Assembly: GCA_019828595.1 (NCBI GenBank)
Contig: JAHQRK010000032.1
Coordinates: 186,001-250,000 of the forward strand
Length of the DNA stretch: 64,000 nucleotides
From: Aphanomyces cochlioides
Taxonomy: Eukaryota > Oomycota > Saprolegniomycetes > Saprolegniales > Verrucalvaceae
Direction of reading: 5' to 3'
The translations under genes were made by a program, and so were the position numbers. This document shows positions 31,715 through 40,316 of this stretch, in pieces (the first letter of the stretch is position 1; the number at the start of each line of letters is the position of its first letter). The notes below the pieces were generated by a model. The model did not search any database and was not told the DNA's origin. It saw nothing but the letters and a program-made list of their open reading frames with translations.

Positions 31715-32417
31715 ATGGACCAGACAACCCCATCCAAGCGACTGACAAGTTTGGAGGAACGCTACGCTATCGTGACCTTCCTTCGCATACCTGAAAACTT
31801 CAGAATCATGACAGGTAGTGCGGCAAAAGACAAATTTGTCCAAGGTGGACAAAAGTTGACCAAGGGCCATGGATACCAAATGCTGGCAGAATACGTCAAT
31901 GAAGTAATCGCGGGCGCTACTTGGACCCCACGCGAGGCAAAATCCAGGTAAATATACACTAGTTCTAAACTAGCATAACGTCGTGTCTTAATCGAATGAA
32001 ATAGATATGATTCATTCAAAAAAGCATACCAAAACGCCGTCCAGTGGCAGGGAGCGAATAGCAGCGACCGCGGACTCACTCAAAAGGACTATAAGAAAAG
32101 TAATCTGGGATTCTCTGCTCATTTGAACGAACTACTAGTAGAAATATTCACCGTACAAGCAAAAATAGAGAGGATTTGCCCTCTCTTTGAAGAAATGGAT
32201 TCTTTGTTCGGGCGACGACCAAATATCAGGCCACCTATTCTCATGCAAACTTCGTCTTTGAATGGTAATAAGCCAAAGTCTAGTGTCATTGACTGCTGCA
32301 CTAGATCCCAACTATGAAAATAGATCGATTAGTGATGACGAAGAGTCAACTAAAGACAACAATGATCCATCAACAGACGGCTATTGGCAAGAAAATGACG
32401 CTGAAGATCCTGGTTTA
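31715..32417 (+). pseudogene. 5' part of a Myb-like Harbinger-partner gene, broken by TIR element insertion
   Basis: Exons 31715-31947 and 32005-32264 plus the start of exon 3 (32305-32417), introns 57 and 40 nt. The protein begins SLEERYAIVTFLRIPENF-like and continues with TPREAKSRYDSFKKAYQNA, typical of a helical Myb/SANT-like DNA-binding protein expanded in oomycetes. Exon 3 is acidic and is cut at a TTA codon by the element at 32418. Beyond two TIR elements, sequence from 34023 resumes in a compatible frame. A candidate 43-nt intron there leads to DDPIYEDESPRHAKAP and a basic KRGVKRSS stretch. PIF/Harbinger transposons carry such a partner gene convergent to the transposase, as here. No family search was possible. 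Confidence 0.55.
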
Positions 32418-32597
32418 GGACCTGTTCGGAGCGCATTTTGAGACAACGACATTTCGACACGTCAAAATACGCTGGCGATACGACAGACTGCAGCGCATTT
32501 GTCAGTCTGCAGGTATTGGTTAAAATGCATGTAATATATCGGCCACTGAAAGGAAAGCGTAAAGTTAACGGACATAAGTCAGTCCGTTTTGCATTCG

Positions 32598-33245
32598 ATG
32601 GAAGGAGCTTCACGCGAGGAGCTGCTGCAAATGCTCAATGTAGCGATGACGAAGATAGCAGCATCGTCGACAGCCTCAACAAGTCCCGACGAGGCGCATC
32701 CGGCCCCGTCAGCAGCGAAACCATCGAAGCGTGTCGCAAAGAAGACAACAAGCATGACCAAGCAAGTCAAGACTGTTTGGACATCTGAGATGGTTGCGAC
32801 TCTACTTGAAAAACGTTGCGACGACTATGCAGCAAGTTTTGAACTGAATCGGAGCGCTGCCCAATTGTCGATATTGTGGGGAAAGATTGCTTTGTCGATC
32901 AACACAGTCCATGGTACGAACGTACCAGCACTGGTCGTCAAGAACAAGTATTGCAGTCTCAAACGCGAGTACTCAGCCATTCGCATGGCTGAGAAATCCA
33001 CAGGAAATGAGGTCACTGTGACCTACCCTGAGTACTGGGATGAATTGGTGTCTGCACTTGGTGGAATGCATGGTCTTGGTCACCATGATTATGCTTTCGG
33101 TGCGTCTGTAGACGACGACAAATCGAGTTCAGATGAAGGGGGCGAATCGACTGCACATGGAAAACAGCCCCTGGTTCTAGACTCTGACATGTCTAGACAA
33201 CGATCGAAGCGTCCAAAAAAGATTGACATTGGCCAAGGACTATGA
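32598..33245 (+). CDS. SANT/Myb-like DNA-binding protein of the Harbinger-type element
   Basis: 215 residues from ATG 32598. A Ser/Ala/Lys-rich N-terminus is followed at about 60-140 by a trihelix-type domain: VWTSEMVATLLEKRCDDYA, LSILWGKIALSIN and VKNKYCSLKREYSAIR. Its conserved Trp residues fit a SANT/Myb-like fold. The C-terminus is acidic, then basic (RQRSKRPKKIDIG). In PIF/Harbinger transposons the Myb-like protein imports the transposase into the nucleus and recruits it to TIRs. Here it is the sole gene of the element. The frame is intact. Confidence 0.62.
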   Translation: MEGASREELLQMLNVAMTKIAASSTASTSPDEAHPAPSAAKPSKRVAKKTTSMTKQVKTVWTSEMVATLLEKRCDDYAASFELNRSAAQLSILWGKIALSINTVHGTNVPALVVKNKYCSLKREYSAIRMAEKSTGNEVTVTYPEYWDELVSALGGMHGLGHHDYAFGASVDDDKSSSDEGGESTAHGKQPLVLDSDMSRQRSKRPKKIDIGQGL

Positions 33246-33327
33246 TCTAGGGGACGTGAGAAAAGCCCCTGAAACACTTCGAACGTCATTTGACTTGGAC
33301 ATTTTTGCCAATCAGCATCTCTCAACG

Positions 33328-33386
33328 CAAACAACGCTCCAGATGACCTCTTTGAGGTTCTTTGAGGTCGTCTGGAGCGTTGTTTG
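33328..33386. repeat. 23-bp stem hairpin near the Harbinger-type element end
   Basis: 33328-33350 pairs with 33364-33386 (23 bp, one mismatch) around a 13-nt loop. It lies between the SANT gene stop and the right TIR. It could be a terminator-like or cruciform structure, or a small foldback insertion. Confidence 0.7.
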
Positions 33387-33467
33387 GGAAAATGCGCTGG
33401 AAATGATTTTGATTGGCTGAACGACAAAATGTCGCTATCGCAAAATGCGCTCCGAACAGGCCCTTAA

Positions 33468-34019
33468 GGGCCACTTTCAGGTAGATTTTTTAATGAGACG
33501 TAGCCAATCAAAATTATTCTCATCCACTTTTGGGGTGTGTTTTCCAAAAGTGGATGAAGCATGAGATTTTACCTCTTTTTCACTTTTTGAGTCTTTCAAG
33601 TTTCTGGCTGCCATGAAACCAGAAGTTGCAGTGGTCTTGTCGTTGGTGCGACAGCAGCGGCATCTGGTGATGCGAGATTTAGTCGAGATGATACTTTGCG
33701 ATACGCTCTCGGGAATGGATTGGCCACCAACTACATCTCCGTTGTAGTTAGGGAGCCTTTGAGCTCATGGTGAACACTTTGAGCTCGGATCGATGTAGCC
33801 AATCAAAACTGTTATGGGATGATGTAGCCAATCAAAATAGAGTTTTTTTCTTTTTCCAAAATGCGACGAAAAATATTTTATCCAATGAAATTCGCGGTCG
33901 GTTGGATGTGGCATGACTTGGAAATGCGACTGAAAATCGACAAAACAGAGACAACTGTACTTGGGAGCAAATTTTGGCCTAAAACAGGGATGCCAAAAAA
34001 AACTACTTGAAAGAGGCCC
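33468..34019. mobile_element. second PIF/Harbinger-type MITE, abutting the first
   Basis: Inverted ends start GGGCC(A/T)CTTTCA(G/A)GTAG at 33468 and on the other strand at 34019 (about 24 bp, three mismatches). TAA flanks both ends (33465-33467, 34020-34022). The left TAA overlaps the TTA duplication of the neighbouring element, so one landed in the target site of the other. The 552-bp interior has no transposase and holds CCAATCAAA boxes. Confidence 0.7.
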
Positions 34020-35183
34020 TAAATGACACAGCTTATCATCGAAAGGAGACTTGGAGTGGTTTGTTTTGCTTGCAAATTCTACTATATCTAATCTATGTTA
34101 GACGATCCAATATATGAAGATGAAAGTCCACGTCACGCAAAAGCCCCAACAACACAAAAAAGAGGCGTCAAACGATCCTCGACGCCCGCGTGCCTTCGAC
34201 ATTCGATGCGTCCTGCTTGTTGGCTTTTCCGTTCTTTTCGACGTATACCGGCACATCATCGCGATTACTTCGCAATCGATTTACGATGTTGTGAAGCACA
34301 CAAGCAGCCAATATCCAGTCGCAAACTAGCTTGATGTCATCAACTTTGCGTATATCCACGGGGAGTTCCGTTAAACTGCACCATCTTCCTTTAAAAATGC
34401 CATTGGTATGTTCGCAGGCAACTCGAAGGCCCGAAAGCTGATTATTCATGATTTCGTTCTCTGGGTCCAGGCTGCTTGGTAATCGGTAGGGAGTCAGCAT
34501 TCTCATTGATAATGCAAATCCAGAGTCGCCGATTATATACTGGTTCGGATCAAAATAGAATCGGGGGTGTAGGTATGGATCACCCGACAACCATACAGTT
34601 GAGTCGTGGACGCTTCCCGGCCAGCCGACTATCACATGACATATTTGATGTGAAGGATCGACAGTTAACATGACATTCATCGAATACTCCTTTTTGCGGC
34701 TAAAATAGACTTCACCGTAGAGAGATGGTTTTCTGTGCAACACGACATGAGTTCCATCTGTAGCTAATATGCAGTCGCGAAATCCGTGACTTTCAGCATG
34801 ATACTGGGCTAAAGATCGCCGTTCATTACTGTTGGGCCATTGAATTTCTCGTCGCGAAAGAGACACAAGACATGAAATGATTCTCAATGTATACTCCCGA
34901 ACAGTTCCAAATCCAATTCCTTTGGCCCTGGTAATCATACCGAGTGATGCACCTGTCCCATTGTGTCCAATTCTATGCAATGCGACAGCAAGCTGGACCC
35001 ATACAGGACGTTGATAGCGATTCCCAGCAGACGCAAACACAGGAGATGTTTCAATTATACGCAAAATGTAGGCAAATGTAGTTTGAGACACTCTGACTTC
35101 TTGCACAAAGTCATTCACCGGCAAAAGGGGTAGAACAGACAAGTGTTCCAAGTAATTCGTCAAGGTTGATCTCTCATACATAT

Positions 35184-35403
35184 TGTTCTGCTGTGCAGAG
35201 GCAATCGGGTCTCACGTGAGATCAACCCGATTGCTATGTTGAAGTTGTGCAGTTGACCTAGTAGGATCGCACTTAAGTAGTCCTCTAGTGGTTTGCCACG
35301 TGGCATGGATCGGTAGTTGTTAACTCTAGTTAACAGTGTTGATTTTGCTGCCTTGACGAAGGTTCCCGTGGCCGAAAGCCAAGAACAAGCGGGAGACAAA
35401 ACA
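35184..35403 (+). repeat. 5' LTR of retrotransposon 1
   Basis: 220 bp, TG...CA. Part of a 600-bp segment (34804-35403) that is repeated nearly identically at 39327-39925; the only difference seen is one A within GAGGCAATCGGG. Confidence 0.85.
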
Positions 35404-35441
35404 AAGATATCTTTAGTTACTGTTTAGCTGACATTGTGGAG

Positions 35442-38400
35442 ATGAATCGCGACGATTCAGTGGAGAAGGCCTCACCGACCCGAGGTGATGAAAGATCGCG
35501 ATCGCGAGAACGTGTTGACGAGCCACGTGGACGTGCCAGCCGGCGCTTAGTGGATAACCCGTTCCGATCTCCAAGACGGAGACAGCCACGTCCGGTAGAC
35601 GAGTGGTTGCCACCACATGGGAGTGCATATGCGGCGCCAGCCGAGGAGACTCCAAAAACTGAAGCTGAACCAGCTGCTACCGGCAACGACCCACCGGGTG
35701 CCCAAGATGATGCGGACATGGGCAGCGATGGCGGCTATGGGCGTATGCCTCAGATATGGAATGCGCCAGCGATTCCCCAACCACCAGTTTTCAAAGGATC
35801 CACGAAGGCCGAGCGGCGCGCATTCATGCGCGAGTACCAGAAGTACGTTGGGCAGATTAATGCCTTGCAGTGTGTCGGGTCAAGACCCTTTGCTATGCCC
35901 GTGAGTGCCTGCATGGATCAGTTTTCGAAGCGACGCATCGCTTTATTTGATTTCAATCGCGACCACAACGACATCACGGATGATGAATGGGTGGCCTGGT
36001 TCAAGGCTGCGTTTGAAGAAGATGCGCAGGATCTGGAAGTGCTGAAGAAGCGCCTGCAAGGAGCCATCCGCTTTGATACAAGAATTCTGGATGCAGAGTC
36101 ACGCGTGGGACGCATGCTTGACGATTTGATGCGCTCACTAGAGCAAGACCACCAAGAGTGGGTATTACACCAAGAAGGCAAGATGGTTGTAGACGTGATG
36201 TCCAAGGCCATCCGGCCAGAGTCTCTGAAGACCGCAGTGATGAAACAGCTGCAGTTGCAACGCAACAAGGCGCTCAAGAGCGATGTCTTTCGCTTTGTGA
36301 ACTGGCTGCGCACGTTTGCGGCTGGCCATCAGTTGTATGTGGGACTCGATGAAGATCACCGGCTTCAAGCGAATGCCAAGAATGTTGGCGGTCTGAAAGG
36401 CAAGAAGAGCGGTGATGGAAAAGGCGGTGCCACCAAAGAAAATGGAAAACCCGCTGTGAAGGCCGATGTGGCCAATCAGAAAGAAGGCGAACAGAAGCCC
36501 AAGAAGGGTTGCCTGAAGTGTGGAGACACTGGCCATCGTGTGGCGAAGTGTCCGAAAGTTGCGCCCGGCGAAGCGGAAGCGCTACTCGAAGCGCAAATGA
36601 AGAAATGGAAGGACGGCATTAAAGCGCTGAAGTCTCAGTCGTCGCGACAATCGACTGAGCGTGGAGCGCTTGTGGAAGGAAAAGTCCGTGTGGATAACGT
36701 CCTACTCGATATGGGTGCCGATGTGAACGTGGTATCACTAGGAGTGATCAATGCACTGGACGCAGCCGGTCTCAAGGCTGACGTGATTACTCTCGAAGCG
36801 CCAAGGCTTGTTTATCCTTGTGGCAACGACGCCAAGCCTTTGGCGATGACGCGCCGTGTGAAGTTCAACAGCTTGACGCTCGATACGACCTGTGGCCCAC
36901 TTGTTTTGAGAGGCTTTCAAGCCTGGATCGATGACGCGTCGCCTCTTGTGGAGCTTATTGTGAGCAGACCCGTCATGGAGATCCTTGGTTTCAGTGTGGA
37001 CGATCTCCTTGTTGGCGCGCGCCAAGAGAAGGCTGAATGGGATGTGTCAGCCGAAGCGAAGGTTGAGCCTACGGCTATGTTAAATCTCAAGCGCCTCATG
37101 GCGGAGAGTACCGTCGCGCAAAGCCAAGTGGACGACCCAGACGACGGAATGGAGTGTGCTACACCCGAGGTAGAACGACCAATTCCTACTGAGGATGAAG
37201 AAGCTCGACGCGAAAAAAAGCAGGAAATTGTGCGCGACATTTTGCTGGCCAAGACGGCTGAAGCTAAGAGCCACGGACTCGAGCCTGCAGACGCAGAGCG
37301 GCTGGAGTTTGTCCTGCTAAAACACATCGATGTGTTTCGCGATGATTTGGGAAGAGACCCACCGGTCAAAGTCGAGCCACTGAAGGTCAGAATCAAGCCT
37401 GGTTCGACGCCCGTGAAGTGCAGCATGCGGCAATACCCGCCTTTGCACGTTGAATACATGCGTGAGCATGTCGCGGCCTTAGAGGCATGTGGAATGGTGT
37501 ATTTGATCAACCGAGCCACGTGGGCGGCCGCTCCAAGAATTGTTCCTAAGAAGGAAGCCGGCGCATTGCGCATGACAATTGATAGCAGACCTATCAATGC
37601 CTGCACCGAGCCGATGCCTTGGCCAATGCCAAACCTGGACAGCGCAATGGTTTGCCTTGTTGGCACGACGGTTTACTTAACTCTGGACTCGACCAAAGGA
37701 TATTGGCAGCTGCCGCTGCATCCTGACAGTCAGATGTATTTCTCGTTCATGACGCCCTTTGGCGTCTACACACTCACGAGGGTTTTGATGGGCCAGACAG
37801 ACGCGGTCGCGTACTGCCAGTCGGGGTGCACCAAATGTTTGGCGAGCTTTTGTTTTGTGGCCTCCTGGCCTGGTTTGACGATTTGTTGGGGTCCGCCAAG
37901 ACGGTGGACGAATTGTTATCCTTGTTGGATCAAGTGCTAGCGATTTGCGCTGAGTTTGGACTCAAGTTGAACCCACGCAAGTGCCACTTCTTCCTACGAC
38001 GGGCAGAATGGTGTGGAAAAATCATCTCGGCAGATGGCATCACGCACTCGCCCAAGCGAATTCAAGGATTGATCGAGTTGTCGCCGCCGACGACAGCTGC
38101 TGACTTGCAGCAATTTGTTTGCGCTACGAACTGGATGCGATCCAGTATCCCTCAGTACAACCAGCTGATCGACCCCCTTCGCCGTTTGTTAGACGTGGCG
38201 ACGAAGGCAGCTGGCAGCAGCAAGAAGACAGCTCTGGCGAGAGTCGCATTGTCTGCGATAGGCTGGTCGCAAGACCATTCAAATTGTTTTGAAAGCGTGA
38301 AGCGCGCACTGGCTCAAGTGGTGCCGCTCTCGCATCCGCGAGCTGATATGGAAGTCTGTTTGTTCACAGACGCAAGCAATTTATTTTGGGATGCTGTTGC

Positions 38401-39326
38401 CACCCAAGTCCCTTTATCCGATCTGGATTTACCTCTGGAAGAGCAAAGGCACGAGCCTCTGGCGTTTGTGAGTGGAAGTTTCACTGGCGCTAGTCAGCGC
38501 TGGCCGATTGTGGAGAAAGAAGCTTACGCGATGATGCAGTCGTGCAAAAATTTGGACTACTTGATAGTACGTCCTGGCGGATTCAGCCTGTTTACGGATC
38601 ACCGCAACTTGGTTTACATCTTTAACCCCCGTGGATCGAACGCCAACATGGCCAAATACCAAGCCGACAAGCTACAGCGATGGTCGCTTGTCATGTCAAC
38701 GTTTCCTTACTCTATTGAGTGCTTGCCGGGTGAAGCTAATGTTTGGGGCGACTTGTTGAGTCGTTGGGGATCAGTTCCAGTAGATAAACCCGTTACGCGT
38801 GTGCGCCGTCTGATTGAAGTGGTGTCGCCACTACAACAAGTGGATTTCGAGTGGCCGACTGCCGCTACGATCAGCGAGATCCAACGTTCAGCATTGAAAG
38901 TGGGATAGACCACCCCTACTGGTGTGTTTTGGGACGAAGACGTCACCTTTTTTGTTGACAAAGATGGCCGAATATGGATCCCAGACAGTGCTGTCGATTT
39001 ACAGCAAAGGCTGTGTGTTATAGCCCACCAAGGAGCCAGCGGTCATCGCCGCATTGCCGCGACTATCAAGTCAGTGTCCGACAAGTTTGTATGGAAATCG
39101 CTGTCAACGGATGTGGAAGCGTTTGTCCGTGCATGCTTGCACTGTTTGTGTATCGATGGTGAAATGGTACCGAGACCATTGGGCTCCGCCCTGCATGCTG
39201 AAAAGCCCAACGAGCTCATACACTTTGACTGGTTGGCAATGCCACGAGCAAAGACCGACATGAAAGATATTCTGGTTGTCAAGGACGACATGAGTGGCTT
39301 CGTACAGCTGTACGCTTCTGAGACCG
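35442..39326 (+). pseudogene. gag-pol of retrotransposon 1 (frameshift, stop, truncation)
   Basis: Frame 1 runs 35442-37940. It has a basic, Arg-rich N-terminus, a gag region, a CCHC knuckle (CLKCGDTGHRVAKC), and a protease-like LLDMGADVNVVS with DMG in place of the usual D-S/T-G. RT motifs 1-4 follow (RMTIDSRPIN, LTLDSTKGYWQLPL). A one-base shift near 37820-37830 moves to the frame with the RT active site (AWFDDLLG) and RNase H (CLFTDASNLFW). A TAG at 38906-38908 precedes the integrase HHCC zinc module (HQGASGHRR...ACLHCLC) and its first catalytic Asp (HFDWLAM). The frame is lost at 39327, where HARBI1-derived sequence begins. Confidence 0.85.
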
Positions 39327-39706
39327 CTGGGCTAAAGATCGCCGTTCATTACTGTTGGGCCATTGAATTTCTCGTCGCGAAAGAGACACAAGACATGAAA
39401 TGATTCTCAATGTATACTCCCGAACAGTTCCAAATCCAATTCCTTTGGCCCTGGTAATCATACCGAGTGATGCACCTGTCCCATTGTGTCCAATTCTATG
39501 CAATGCGACAGCAAGCTGGACCCATACAGGACGTTGATAGCGATTCCCAGCAGACGCAAACACAGGAGATGTTTCAATTATACGCAAAATGTAGGCAAAT
39601 GTAGTTTGAGACACTCTGACTTCTTGCACAAAGTCATTCACCGGCAAAAGGGGTAGAACAGACAAGTGTTCCAAGTAATTCGTCAAGGTTGATCTCTCAT
39701 ACATAT
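39327..39706 (-). repeat. duplicated HARBI1 fragment inside retrotransposon 1
   Basis: Matches 34804-35183 with no difference noticed. The junction to integrase sequence is at CTGGGCTAAAG, where only a few bases of microhomology (CTG) are shared. It continues directly into the 3' LTR. Confidence 0.88.
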
Positions 39707-39925
39707 TGTTCTGCTGTGCAGAGGCATCGGGTCTCACGTGAGATCAACCCGATTGCTATGTTGAAGTTGTGCAGTTGACCTAGTAGGATCGCACTTAAGT
39801 AGTCCTCTAGTGGTTTGCCACGTGGCATGGATCGGTAGTTGTTAACTCTAGTTAACAGTGTTGATTTTGCTGCCTTGACGAAGGTTCCCGTGGCCGAAAG
39901 CCAAGAACAAGCGGGAGACAAAACA
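39707..39925 (+). repeat. 3' LTR of retrotransposon 1
   Basis: 219 bp, one base shorter than the 5' LTR. Followed by target duplication CATAT at 39926-39930. Confidence 0.85.
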
Positions 39926-40170
39926 CATATATCGAGCACACGAAAGAATAAAACGCATATGGAGCAACCTCTGAATGTCACGTCTCACTCGAGATGGCAT
40001 GGACGGATTCATCAACACAATCAACCTCACCATACAGTCCACTTCGCGCAAGACTTCCGCTCTCTCAGACAGACGAGGCATCGTGAAGTGTGGTAGAAAG
40101 TCTGTGCGTATCCGGTCGTGTGTCACACAGAACTCAAATCAATTCTTCTAGTTTGATTCCCCCTTTTGAA

Positions 40171-40271
40171 GAGCAATTGCCTGAGAAGAACAGTTGACCT
40201 GTTCTTTCGGGTCGAAACTGTTCCAGGTAAACTTTAGAACAGTCGTCCGGATAATTATCCGGAATAATTGG
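40171..40271 (+). repeat. left TIR of the MULE
   Basis: 101 bp; differs from the right TIR at two positions (CGG/CTG and GTAA/GTGA contexts). Confidence 0.9.
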
Positions 40272-40316
40272 CCTAAGAAGTACACTCGATATCCGCATAA
40301 CTATCCGGAAGAATGA

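Larger units (their letters stand above)
32418..33463 (+). mobile_element. PIF/Harbinger-type TIR element carrying only a SANT-like gene
   Basis: Inverted ends start GG(A/G)CCTGTTCGGAGCGCATTTTG at 32418 and, on the other strand, at 33463. About 35 bp match with several mismatches in the inner part. TTA flanks both ends (32415-32417, 33464-33466), the TWA target duplication typical of PIF/Harbinger. The 1046-bp element holds a complete SANT-like protein gene but no DDE transposase, so it would depend on a transposase in trans. Confidence 0.76.
35184..39925 (+). mobile_element. Ty3/gypsy chromovirus-type LTR retrotransposon 1, rearranged
   Basis: LTRs 35184-35403 and 39707-39925 begin TGTTCTG and end AACA. 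A 5-bp target duplication CATAT flanks the element (35179-35183, 39926-39930). Gag, protease, RT, RNase H and part of integrase lie between. The 3' part of the integrase is missing and replaced by a copy of the left flank (HARBI1 fragment plus LTR). LTRs differ by one indel, so the structure is recent, but the rearrangement copied one LTR and identity cannot date the insertion. Confidence 0.88.
34168..40081 (-). pseudogene. HARBI1-type DDE transposase, split by an LTR retrotransposon
   Basis: The body is 35178-34168 (- strand, 336 codons) and the N-terminal exon is 40081-39926 (52 codons). The two join exactly when the LTR element and one copy of its 5-bp duplication are removed (388 residues). 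The N-terminal part reads MPRLSERAEVLREVDCMV...; the core has DDE_Tnp_4 features: D in ILATDGTHVV, D in YIIGDSGFA and E in VACEHTNGIFKGRW. The residue set looks competent, so before the insertion the gene was probably functional. It lies convergent to the Myb-like gene at 31.7 kb, as in a complete PIF/Harbinger. A 5' fragment of the body is duplicated at 39327-39706. Confidence 0.8.

Noticed and set aside
35160..35399. 79-codon frame with MPRGKPLEDYLSAILLGQL, and its copy at 39697-39981
   Set aside because: Both lie inside the LTRs of retrotransposon 1; they are LTR sequence, not separate genes or upstream exons of the HARBI1 transposase.
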